A DNA stretch of 64,000 nucleotides from Mesonia sp008017825 (GTDB lineage Bacteria; Bacteroidota; Bacteroidia; Flavobacteriales; Flavobacteriaceae). Numbering within the stretch: the first letter of the stretch is position 1; each line of letters starts with the position of its first letter. Where the stretch lies: contig NZ_VRLS01000052.1 of NCBI RefSeq assembly GCF_008017825.1, forward strand, positions 1-64,000. Reading direction: 5' to 3'. The position numbers and the translations under genes were made by a program. Below the pieces are notes generated by a model. That model had not been told where the DNA came from. It worked only from the letters and a program-made list of their open reading frames with translations, and made no database searches. Positions 35,478 to 44,012 of this stretch are shown piece after piece.

Positions 35478-37139
35478 TTAGTCTCTAGCTCTTTTCCCTT
35501 TTTGAGATTTAGAACCTACTCTAGACATTGCATTTCTAAACCCGATATAATCTGTAGCCATATCTTGTGGGAAATATCTTCTTTGTGCAGGATCTAACCA
35601 ATAAGCTCGATCTCTCCAAGAACCTCCTTTATAAACTCTAACTTCATTATCAATTAAGGTAGTTCTGTTAGCGTCTGTATCATATTGTCTATCCAATCCA
35701 GTAGCGTTACCAGTACTGTCTTTTTGTACATTTACTTTATGTTGAGGAGAGTTGTACATTCTAGTTTTATCACTTTCAGAGTAATCTCTACTTGAGCTAA
35801 CATCACCATCTCTAAAGTCTCTATTGTCACTTTTTGAGAATTGAGTTCTTAAGTAAGTATCTTCAGAGGTTACTGGTTCTTGTGCGATTTCTCCAGGTAG
35901 AGCTCTTGCAATAATACTACCATTGCTTAATGTGTCAAAAATAATGCTGTCTGATTGTACAATTTTCACCGTACCATCTTTATTGATCGCATTTTTAGTA
36001 TAAACGTTACCTCTATAGTAGTTAAAGTCATTAAACTCATCATCTACAATTGGTCGGTAAACATCGGCAACCCACTCGGCAACATTACCTGCCATATCGT
36101 AGATTCCAAAATCGTTTGGAGAGTAAGATTTGATTTCAGCAGTAATATCTGCTCCATCATCAGACCATCCAGCGATTCCACCGTAATCTCCATCACCTTG
36201 CTTAAAGTTAGCTAGCTGATCTCCTCTTTTTCTTCGACCACCATCTCTAGTGTATTGTCCATCCCAAGGATATTTTTTTCTACCTCTATATTTGTTGTAC
36301 TCTCTTACTGAAGACATTCCTAAGGCTGCGTATTCCCACTCTGCCTCGGTTGGTAGTCTGTAAGCTGGTAATAATACACCATCTTTACGTTGTACATAGT
36401 TGTGAGTAGAATCTTGATCTACAACCTCTACAAGTCTTGCTGAAGCTCTTCCTCCTTTAGTTAAAGAATCGTTACCTCCATAAACTTTAGACGGAGCGTT
36501 GATGTACGTTTCTGAGTTGAATGTTGAGGCTGGGTCAGCTTTAAACCTTGCTCCTTTTGCTGTGTAACCTTTCTCCTCCAAAACCATTTCATTGACACGG
36601 TCTGTTCTCCATTTACTAAATTCTGTAGCTTGAATCCAGTTAACACCTACAACAGGATAGTTTTGATAGGCTGGGTGACGAAGGTAATTATTGGTCATAG
36701 TTTCATTATAACCTAATCTATTTCTCCATACTAAAGTATCTGGTAAAGCACCGTAATAAATATTTCTATATTTTTCTTCGGTTGGGTCGAAAGTGTACTT
36801 TAACCAATCTAAATATTGAAGATACATACGGTTAGTCACCTCTGTTTCGTCCATATAAAAAGACTGTACGTGCTGTTGAGTTGGCGTGTTGTTCCAATCA
36901 TGCATTACATCATCTTGAACTTTACCCATTGTAAAAGTTCCTCCTTCTACGAATACTAAACCAGGTCCGGTTTCTTGCTCGTCGTAGTCGGTTTTGTATT
37001 TTAAATTACCATCTTTTCCATCGAGCCTCCATCCGGTTGCACGGGAATTGTCTTTGTAATCTTCAGAGTTGTTACATGCCGTAAAAGAAGCAGTTATAGC
37101 AATTAAAAAGATTGATTTAAAAACAGTTTTTAATCTCAT
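35478..37139 (-). CDS. gldJ: Gliding motility lipoprotein GldJ
   Basis: The 553-residue lipoprotein (signal ending ASFTAC, Cys22) carries a formylglycine-generating-enzyme/SUMF1-type fold. It starts at LVFVEGGTFTMGKVQDDVMH, continues through YRLPTEAEWEYAALGMSSVR and YDMAGNVAEWVADVYRP, and ends with YKGGSWRDRAYWLDPAQRRY. GldJ is required for gliding and for stability of the GldK/T9SS apparatus at the outer membrane in flavobacteria. The divergent partner is porU, the conserved flavobacterial arrangement. Long acidic and basic insertions in the middle (about residues 380-490) are normal for GldJ. The fold is not expected to be catalytic here. Confidence 0.94.
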   Translation of the reverse strand: MRLKTVFKSIFLIAITASFTACNNSEDYKDNSRATGWRLDGKDGNLKYKTDYDEQETGPGLVFVEGGTFTMGKVQDDVMHDWNNTPTQQHVQSFYMDETEVTNRMYLQYLDWLKYTFDPTEEKYRNIYYGALPDTLVWRNRLGYNETMTNNYLRHPAYQNYPVVGVNWIQATEFSKWRTDRVNEMVLEEKGYTAKGARFKADPASTFNSETYINAPSKVYGGNDSLTKGGRASARLVEVVDQDSTHNYVQRKDGVLLPAYRLPTEAEWEYAALGMSSVREYNKYRGRKKYPWDGQYTRDGGRRKRGDQLANFKQGDGDYGGIAGWSDDGADITAEIKSYSPNDFGIYDMAGNVAEWVADVYRPIVDDEFNDFNYYRGNVYTKNAINKDGTVKIVQSDSIIFDTLSNGSIIARALPGEIAQEPVTSEDTYLRTQFSKSDNRDFRDGDVSSSRDYSESDKTRMYNSPQHKVNVQKDSTGNATGLDRQYDTDANRTTLIDNEVRVYKGGSWRDRAYWLDPAQRRYFPQDMATDYIGFRNAMSRVGSKSQKGKRARD

Positions 37140-37351
37140 ATCACAGTAAGTTTGTAAATATTTTGGGCTTGCAATATAGTAATTAACGTGAAATTAACAA
37201 GTTTGTTTTGAAAATTTAGCAGATATATTACTTTTTTTTGCGTAATTCTTAAATAGATAAACGCCTAAAGCTTAAGAATCGTATGTTGATTATTTAATAT
37301 ATTTTTGAAAGCTGTAAATATACTACAATAATATATTTAACGTTTAATTTG

Positions 37352-40300
37352 ATGATGAAGTATTTCTACATTTTATTTTTGATTGGTACTATAGCAGTTT
37401 CTGCCCAAGAAAGAACTATTTTAATACCAGATGATTTTCAAGAAAAATCAAATTTTTCAATTGATGATGACGCTAAGCAAATGACTTACAATTATCAATG
37501 GAAAGAAAATGGATCTATTAATAACTACCAAGTTAAAAGTGTATCCTATGAGTCTAATGAAAAAATAGATTTGAATAGGATAGATAAGAAATTAATCCCG
37601 TCCGTTCCAAAAGTGAAGCTTGTAAATTCTATAGCTAGAGATGATAGTTATTTTGTAGCTTCTGTAAATCCTTTAGTGAATCAAAACGGTCAAATAAAAC
37701 GAATTTCTTCTATTACGATTTCTTACACTAAGTTGTCTGGTCGGCCATCATCTGTTTCCAACACGCCTTCGATATCTAATTCTGTTCTAGCTTCTGGGGA
37801 ATGGGCTAGATTTTATGTGCCGAAAACGGGAGTGTATAAACTTTCTAAAACCTTTTTAAATAGTCTCGGGGTTGATTTATCTAATCCTAATTCTATAAAA
37901 ATATATGGACATGGAGGAGAAATGCTTCCGTTAAGAAATAATGAAAATGAATTTTATGATATTCCACAAATCTCTATTCAGGTTATAGGGGGGGAAGACG
38001 GTAGTTTTGATGGAGGCGATTATATTTTATTCTACGGAACTGCTGTGCATAATAAATGGAGTGATGAAAATGAAACTACACAGAATTTGTATGCAGATCG
38101 CTCTTACTATTATATAACCTCTGGCGGAAATAATGGATTGCGGGTTTCTGGTTATATAGCACCTACAGGTAGTGCGCAAGTGAACATCAATACTTTTGAT
38201 GATGAGCAAGTGTATGAAGTTGATGAATATAGTATAGCTAAAGCTGGAAGAAAATGGTTTGGAGATCGCTTTGATGTCGAGAATGAGAAATCTTATGAGT
38301 TTACATTTAAAAATCTTGTAACCTCAGAACCCGTACAAATTATAGGTAATGTGGTTGCGGCTTCCGAAAGTTCTACCATGATGAATGTTTCAGTTAACGG
38401 GCAAAGTTTAATTGATCTAAATTTTTCTACGATTAGTGATGATATTTACGGAAGAAGTTCTGCTATTAATGAAGTAATAAATGTAAGTGGGGACGAAATT
38501 ACGATAGACTTAGTTTATAATAATTCGGGGAACCCTTCTAGTTTAGCTTATTTAGATTTTTTGCGGGTTCAGGCTAAACGTTCATTAATTGCGGATAACA
38601 CCCAGATGCAATTTACTTATAATGATGCAGCGACTACCTCGGGAATTGGAGAGTATGTAATTCAAAATACTGGGTCTATTTCACAAATCTGGGATATTAC
38701 TAACAGAGATAATGTAAAGTCTATTTCTAATTCACAAAATGCTAATACTTTAAATTTTAAGGCTGTGATGGGGGAGAGAAGAGAGTATGTTGCTATTTCA
38801 GATAACGATTTATATACTCCACTCAAAGAGGCAGATGCATCCGTAGCAAATGTTAACTTAAAAGGGAATGTGTTTAGAGATAGTCAAGGTAATTTTCAAG
38901 ATTTAGATTATTTGATTGTGACTAATCAAGATTTATTGAATCAAGCTAATCGTTTAGCTCAATTCCGTAAAGATCGTGATGGGTTAGCGGTAAAAGTAGT
39001 GTTGGTGGATGATATTTATACAGAATTTAATTCAGGTAAACAAGATATTGGAGCTATTCGGAATTTTGTAAAGTATATATATGACAATGCTTCTAGTCCG
39101 GCTAAGCGTATTAAATATTTAGGACTTTTTGGCGATGCATCCGTAGATTATAAAAATAGATTAGAGAATAACAATAATATTGTACCTACATTTCAAAATT
39201 TATATAGTCTTGGAGTGAGTACATCTTCAGCGGCATCAGATGATTTTTTTGGGATGATGGATCCTCAAGAAGGTAATATGATCTCCCAGGATAAATTAGA
39301 TATTGCCGTAGGAAGAATTTTAGCGGATACACCGGAGCTTGGAAAAATATGGGTAGATAAAATTATAGGTTACGAGGATGCAGAGTCCTATGGGAGTTGG
39401 CGTAATAATTTTGTCTTGATTTCAGATGATGCCGATGAATCGGGTTCTGGGGGATATGGCTTACAGGTGCAATTAGATGCTTTGGGGGATGATATTTCCG
39501 CAAATAAACCTTTTATTAATGTAAAGAAAATACATAGTGATGCTTATGAGCAAGTTTCTAGCTCGGGTGGCTTTAGGTACCCTCAGGTAAATGAGGAAAT
39601 AGCGAATGCCGTAGAGGTGGGTACAAGTGTAATTAATTATTTGGGTCATGGGAACGAAAATGGATTAGCTTCAGAACGTCTGGTTACTATTCAAGATATA
39701 GAAAGTTGGCAGAATGAAAATAAATACAACCTATTTATAACTGTAACCTGTGATTTCACACGTTTTGATAATCCGTTAAGGCTTTCCCCAGGAGAGGTAA
39801 ATCTTTTTAAAGAAAAAGGAGGGTCGGTAGCGATGGTGACCACGACCCGTTCTATAGGTGTAACTACAGGGGTGACTTTCAATAATGATTTTGCTCCTTT
39901 CTTATTTAATTATAGTGGAGGAGACGACAGTATTGCTGAAGCCGTAAGAAAAGGAAAAAATACTCTTGGAGGAGGGGGAAGGGTTATTTTTTATATGGGC
40001 GACCCTGCGATGAAACTTCAACTGCCAGATCCTCAAATTAATTTAACAGCTATAAATGATGTGCCTATTTCGCAATCTATTGATACACTTAAAGCATTAG
40101 ATTACGTTAAAGTAGCTGGAGAGGTGGTAAATCCAGGAGGTGGGGTTTTGACTAATTATAATGGAGAATTATCTACCATAATTTTTGATAAAAGAATAGA
40201 CAGGCAAACTTTAGGAAATGATGGTACATCCGATAGTAATAATAACCTTTTAGTTATGGATTTCACTACGTTAGGTGAAATTATTTTTAGGGGAAGAGCC

Positions 40301-41131
40301 TCGGTAACCAACGGTAAATTTGAATTCGATTTTGTAGTCCCAAAAGACATAGCAATTCCTGTAGGGAATGGTCGAATTAGCTTTTATGCTGAAAAAGAAA
40401 ATGAGTTAGAGGATAATAAAGGGTATAATAATGACATTTTAGTAGGGGGTATTAATGAAGATGCTCCAGAGGATAATATAGGACCTCAAATAAAACTTTA
40501 TATGAATGATGAAAGTTTTGTGTCTGGCGGAGTGACTAACTCATCACCATTTTTATTAGCAAAGTTAGAAGATGAAAATGGAATAAATACGGCCAGTGGT
40601 ATAGGTCACGATTTGGTAGCAATATTGGATGGCGATGAGACAAACCCTTTTGTGGTCAATGATTATTATGAAACCGAGCTCGATGATTATATGCGCGGAA
40701 ATGTAAATTATAAATTGAGAGATTTAGAAGAGGGGTTACATACACTTACTTTTAAAGCCTGGGATGTTTATAATAATTCTAGCACAGCAGAAATTCAATT
40801 TGTGGTTGCGGGAGATGAAGATTTAAAAATCACCAACGTTTTAAATTATCCTAATCCATTCCATAATTATACAGAGTTTTGGTTTAACCACAACAGACCT
40901 TTTGAGCTATTAGATGTGCAAGTACAGGTATTTACCGTTACCGGTAAAGTGGTTTGGACGAGAAACCAACAAATAAATACGAAAGGGTTTTTATCTAGAG
41001 AAATCACCTGGAATGGAAAAGATGACTTTGGAGATGCGATAGGAAAAGGAGTGTATATTTATAAATTAACGGTTAAATCTATGCTAACCAATAAGAAAGT
41101 AGAGAAATTTGAAAAGCTGGTTATTCTATAA
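37352..41131 (+). CDS. porU: T9SS sortase PorU (C25-family cysteine peptidase)
   Basis: The protein of about 1259 residues has a signal peptide ending TIAVSAQ and then an N-terminal propeptide-like region. A gingipain-type C25 peptidase domain spans about residues 510-900. The catalytic His is in YLGHGNENGLASE (about residue 766) and the Cys in TVTCDFTRFDNP (about residue 800). The C-terminal part ends with a CTD-like segment (LNYPNPFHNYTEFWF). PorU removes the sorting domain of T9SS cargo at the surface and attaches the cargo to lipid-linked sugar. The ATG at 37352 was preferred to the TTG just before it; the ATG at 37355 is equally possible. gldJ is divergent and porV follows. Confidence 0.94.
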   Translation: MMKYFYILFLIGTIAVSAQERTILIPDDFQEKSNFSIDDDAKQMTYNYQWKENGSINNYQVKSVSYESNEKIDLNRIDKKLIPSVPKVKLVNSIARDDSYFVASVNPLVNQNGQIKRISSITISYTKLSGRPSSVSNTPSISNSVLASGEWARFYVPKTGVYKLSKTFLNSLGVDLSNPNSIKIYGHGGEMLPLRNNENEFYDIPQISIQVIGGEDGSFDGGDYILFYGTAVHNKWSDENETTQNLYADRSYYYITSGGNNGLRVSGYIAPTGSAQVNINTFDDEQVYEVDEYSIAKAGRKWFGDRFDVENEKSYEFTFKNLVTSEPVQIIGNVVAASESSTMMNVSVNGQSLIDLNFSTISDDIYGRSSAINEVINVSGDEITIDLVYNNSGNPSSLAYLDFLRVQAKRSLIADNTQMQFTYNDAATTSGIGEYVIQNTGSISQIWDITNRDNVKSISNSQNANTLNFKAVMGERREYVAISDNDLYTPLKEADASVANVNLKGNVFRDSQGNFQDLDYLIVTNQDLLNQANRLAQFRKDRDGLAVKVVLVDDIYTEFNSGKQDIGAIRNFVKYIYDNASSPAKRIKYLGLFGDASVDYKNRLENNNNIVPTFQNLYSLGVSTSSAASDDFFGMMDPQEGNMISQDKLDIAVGRILADTPELGKIWVDKIIGYEDAESYGSWRNNFVLISDDADESGSGGYGLQVQLDALGDDISANKPFINVKKIHSDAYEQVSSSGGFRYPQVNEEIANAVEVGTSVINYLGHGNENGLASERLVTIQDIESWQNENKYNLFITVTCDFTRFDNPLRLSPGEVNLFKEKGGSVAMVTTTRSIGVTTGVTFNNDFAPFLFNYSGGDDSIAEAVRKGKNTLGGGGRVIFYMGDPAMKLQLPDPQINLTAINDVPISQSIDTLKALDYVKVAGEVVNPGGGVLTNYNGELSTIIFDKRIDRQTLGNDGTSDSNNNLLVMDFTTLGEIIFRGRASVTNGKFEFDFVVPKDIAIPVGNGRISFYAEKENELEDNKGYNNDILVGGINEDAPEDNIGPQIKLYMNDESFVSGGVTNSSPFLLAKLEDENGINTASGIGHDLVAILDGDETNPFVVNDYYETELDDYMRGNVNYKLRDLEEGLHTLTFKAWDVYNNSSTAEIQFVVAGDEDLKITNVLNYPNPFHNYTEFWFNHNRPFELLDVQVQVFTVTGKVVWTRNQQINTKGFLSREITWNGKDDFGDAIGKGVYIYKLTVKSMLTNKKVEKFEKLVIL

Positions 41132-41145
41132 CTCGAATAAAACTA

Positions 41146-41153
41146 TATATTTG
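41146..41153 (+). promoter_or_regulatory. -7 promoter element of porV
   Basis: TATATTTG, followed by C, lies in the 41-base gap between porU and porV and 20 bases before the porV ATG. It implies porV can be transcribed separately from porU. Confidence 0.6.
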
Positions 41154-41172
41154 CAAACATTTAAGAAATCAT

Positions 41173-42345
41173 ATGAAAAAGATAACAATATTCCTTTTAG
41201 GAGCTATTACATTATTTAGTTACAAAGCAAACGCACAAAGTGAAACTGAAGCCCCTGGTATTTCAGACCGAGTAATTACTACAGGTGTTCCGTTTTTGTT
41301 AATCTCTGGAGATGCTCGAGCGTCTGGTTTAGGGGATCAAGGGGTGGCTACACCGGTAGATGCTTACTCTCAACAATGGAATCCAGCAAAATATGCTTTC
41401 GCGGAAAAACAACAAGGGGTGGGACTTTCTTACGTTCCTTATTTAAGAGAGTTAGTAACCGATATTAATTTAGGAGTATTAACTTACTATAATCGCTTTA
41501 GTGAACGTAGTGCAGTATCTGCTAGTTTGCGTTATTTTGGTCAAGGTGAAATCGAGTTAAGAGAAACACCAGATCAAGCACCAAGAGTAGTTGAGCCTAA
41601 TGAATTAGGTCTTGATGTTTCTTATGCCTTGCGTCTAGGAGAAGAGATTTCGATGGCAGTAACAGGGCGTTATATTCGTTCAGATTTAAAAATACCAGGG
41701 ATTAATGGAGATGCAAGTGCTGCTAATTCTTTTGGAGTAGATATTTCTGCTTTTTACCAAAGTGAAGAAATTGCTTATAGCGATTTCAACGGTCGTTGGA
41801 GAGGGGGAGTTAATATTTCTAATATTGGTCCAAAACTTAAATATGATGATGCTGGTTCAGAAAATTTTATTCCGACTAATTTTAAAGCTGGAGCAGGATT
41901 CGATTTTATTCTAGATGCTTCTAATACTATTGGAGCTTATGGAGAATTTAATAAATTATTAGTGCCAACACCGAGCGATTCTAATGGAGATAATTTAATT
42001 AATGCTGAAGATGATTGGTATAATGAAAGTTCTTTTGGGGCAGTTTTCTCTTCTTGGGGAGATGCACCAGATGGATTTAGTGAAGAGCTAAAAGAAATTA
42101 CTTGGTCGTTAGGAGCAGAGTATTGGTATGAAGATAGTTTTGCTTTTCGTTTAGGGTATTTTAATGAAAGTGAAGAAAAAGGATTTAGAAAATTCTTAAC
42201 CTTAGGAGCAGGTTTTAAATATTCAATTACACAAATAGATGTTTCTTACTTATTTTCAACTTCAAAAGCAGTTGCTAATCCATTAGAAGGAACTTTAAGA
42301 TTTAGTTTATCGTTCAATTTTGGAGAAGATTACAGTGAATATTAA
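41173..42345 (+). CDS. porV: T9SS outer-membrane shuttle protein PorV (LptO)
   Basis: The 390-residue outer-membrane barrel of the FadL-like PorV/LptO family has a signal peptide ending YKANAQ. It continues with ITTGVPFLLISGDARASGLG, QQWNPAKYAFAEKQQGVGLS, YVPYLRELVTDINLG and a final strand LRFSLSFNFGEDYSEY. It carries cargo from the SprA translocon to PorU and is part of the attachment complex. The length matches the family. It lies directly after porU, is driven at least partly by its own promoter, and ends with a strong terminator. Confidence 0.94.
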   Translation: MKKITIFLLGAITLFSYKANAQSETEAPGISDRVITTGVPFLLISGDARASGLGDQGVATPVDAYSQQWNPAKYAFAEKQQGVGLSYVPYLRELVTDINLGVLTYYNRFSERSAVSASLRYFGQGEIELRETPDQAPRVVEPNELGLDVSYALRLGEEISMAVTGRYIRSDLKIPGINGDASAANSFGVDISAFYQSEEIAYSDFNGRWRGGVNISNIGPKLKYDDAGSENFIPTNFKAGAGFDFILDASNTIGAYGEFNKLLVPTPSDSNGDNLINAEDDWYNESSFGAVFSSWGDAPDGFSEELKEITWSLGAEYWYEDSFAFRLGYFNESEEKGFRKFLTLGAGFKYSITQIDVSYLFSTSKAVANPLEGTLRFSLSFNFGEDYSEY

Positions 42346-42367
42346 TAACATTCTTTAAGATAGTTTT

Positions 42368-42398
42368 AAAATGCCGAATTACAATTCGGCATTTTTTT
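42368..42398 (+). terminator. Rho-independent terminator of porV
   Basis: AAATGCCGAATT pairs with AATTCGGCATTT around a two-base loop, and a run of T residues follows. Confidence 0.88.
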
Positions 42399-42428
42399 GC
42401 TTTATATTGTTCCGCCTAAAAAAGTGTA

Positions 42429-42911
42429 ATGAAAGAAAAGAAAATTATAACGACCGTTCAGGTTTTTGAATCGATTGATGAATTACCAAAAGATGCTCAA
42501 GCCTTAATGATGGAGGCTCAAAAAATAAGAGAAAAAGCTTATGCTCCTTATTCTAATTTTTTAGTGGGAGCAGCTTTACGACTCGACGACAATACCATAG
42601 TAACGGGAAGTAATCAAGAAAATGCTGCTTACCCTTCAGGTTTGTGTGCAGAGCGTACAGCAATTTACTATGCTGGTTCTCAGCATCCCAACAAAAAAAT
42701 TAATTCTATGGCTATATGTGTAAAATCACCACAAAAGGTAATTACACAACCCACACCTCCTTGTGGTGCTTGTAGGCAAGCTATAGCAGAATATGAGGTA
42801 AAGCAACAACAGCCTATAGAAATTTATTTTATGGGGGAAAAAGGAAATGTAATCAAAGCAAAAGCATTGTTAGACCTCTTACCTTTGGCTTTTGATGCAA
42901 GTTTTTTGTAA
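42429..42911 (+). CDS. cdd: Cytidine deaminase
   Basis: The 160-residue zinc enzyme hydrolyses cytidine and deoxycytidine to uridine forms in pyrimidine salvage. It shows AYAPYSNFLVGAALRL, NAAYPSGLCAERTAIYYAGS (zinc Cys and catalytic Glu of CAE) and TPPCGACRQAIAEY (the two further zinc Cys residues). It has the homotetrameric-type length plus about 20 extra N-terminal residues. It stands alone between the porV terminator and the pdhA promoter. Confidence 0.95.
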   Translation: MKEKKIITTVQVFESIDELPKDAQALMMEAQKIREKAYAPYSNFLVGAALRLDDNTIVTGSNQENAAYPSGLCAERTAIYYAGSQHPNKKINSMAICVKSPQKVITQPTPPCGACRQAIAEYEVKQQQPIEIYFMGEKGNVIKAKALLDLLPLAFDASFL

Positions 42912-42960
42912 TTTTAAATTATAAAGCACTAAAGTGTTTTTCCTTTAGTAGTTATTATAT

Positions 42961-42993
42961 TATTTTTGCTTCTCGCTAAAAATGGCTTAGCGA
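42961..42993 (+). promoter_or_regulatory. pdhA promoter with a downstream inverted repeat
   Basis: A -7 box TATTTTTG (42961-42968) is followed within 4 bases by the inverted repeat TCGCTAA (42973-42979), 7-base spacer, TTAGCGA (42987-42993). The repeat sits at the likely transcription start and could be a repressor operator or a leader hairpin for pdhA, which starts at 43009. Confidence 0.5.
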
Positions 42994-43008
42994 TAAAATT
43001 AAATTTTC

Positions 43009-44007
43009 ATGAGAGAAATCACCAAAGAAACTTACCTTAAATGGTATGAAGATATGTTGTTTTGGCGCAAGTTTGAAGACAAGCTAGCGCAAGTATATAT
43101 TCAACAAAAAGTACGTGGATTTTTGCACTTATATAACGGTCAAGAAGCAATTTTGGCTGGTGCTTTACATGCGATGGACTTAGAGAAAGATAGGATGATT
43201 ACCGCATACCGTAATCACGTTCAGCCTATTGGTATGGGCGTAGATCCTAGAAGAGTAATGGCAGAGCTTTACGGAAAAAAAACAGGAACATCTCAAGGTT
43301 TGGGAGGTTCTATGCATATTTTTTCTAAAGAACACCGTTTTTATGGTGGTCATGGTATTGTAGGTGGTCAAATTCCTTTAGGTGCAGGAATGGCTTTTGG
43401 AGATAAATACTTTAAGAGAGATAATGTAACGCTAACCTTTTTTGGAGATGGAGCTGCAAGACAAGGTACTTTACACGAAGCCTTCAATATGGCAATGAAC
43501 TGGAAATTACCAGTAGTTTTCTGTGTAGAAAACAATGGTTATGCTATGGGAACTTCCGTAAAGAGAACTTCTAACCACGAAGATATCTGGAAGTTAGGTT
43601 TAGGCTATGAAATGCCTTGCGGACCTGTAGATGCGATGAATCCAGAAAAAGTAGCAGAAGCGATGGATGAAGCTATCGAAAGAGCTAGAACTGGAGGAGG
43701 ACCTACTTTTTTAGACTTAAAAACTTATCGTTATAGAGGTCACTCTATGAGTGATGCTCAAAAATATAGAACTAAAGATGAGGTAAAGGAATATCAAAAA
43801 ATTGATCCTATTACTCAAGTTTTAGATAAAATTAAAGAGAACGATTGGGCAACCGATGAAGAAATAAAAACGATAGATAAACGCGTAAAAGATTTAGTAA
43901 GCGAATGTGAGAAATTCGCAGATGAATCTGAATATCCATCAACGAGTTTGATGTACGATGCGGTTTACGAACAAGAAGATTACCCTTTCACTCCTCATAA
44001 AATATAA
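43009..44007 (+). CDS. pdhA: Pyruvate dehydrogenase E1 component, alpha subunit
   Basis: The 332-residue thiamine-pyrophosphate enzyme subunit decarboxylates pyruvate in the pyruvate dehydrogenase complex. It contains GFLHLYNGQEAILAGALHAM, MITAYRNHVQPIGMGV, GGSMHIFSKEHRFYGGHGIV and the TPP/Mg site TFFGDGAARQGTLHEAFNMA followed by VENNGYAMGTSV. YRYRGHSMSDAQKYR is the phosphorylation-loop region of the family. The gene for the acetyltransferase starts 5 bases later. The E1 beta gene is not here and must lie elsewhere. Confidence 0.95.
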   Translation: MREITKETYLKWYEDMLFWRKFEDKLAQVYIQQKVRGFLHLYNGQEAILAGALHAMDLEKDRMITAYRNHVQPIGMGVDPRRVMAELYGKKTGTSQGLGGSMHIFSKEHRFYGGHGIVGGQIPLGAGMAFGDKYFKRDNVTLTFFGDGAARQGTLHEAFNMAMNWKLPVVFCVENNGYAMGTSVKRTSNHEDIWKLGLGYEMPCGPVDAMNPEKVAEAMDEAIERARTGGGPTFLDLKTYRYRGHSMSDAQKYRTKDEVKEYQKIDPITQVLDKIKENDWATDEEIKTIDKRVKDLVSECEKFADESEYPSTSLMYDAVYEQEDYPFTPHKI

Positions 44008-44012
44008 TTCTT

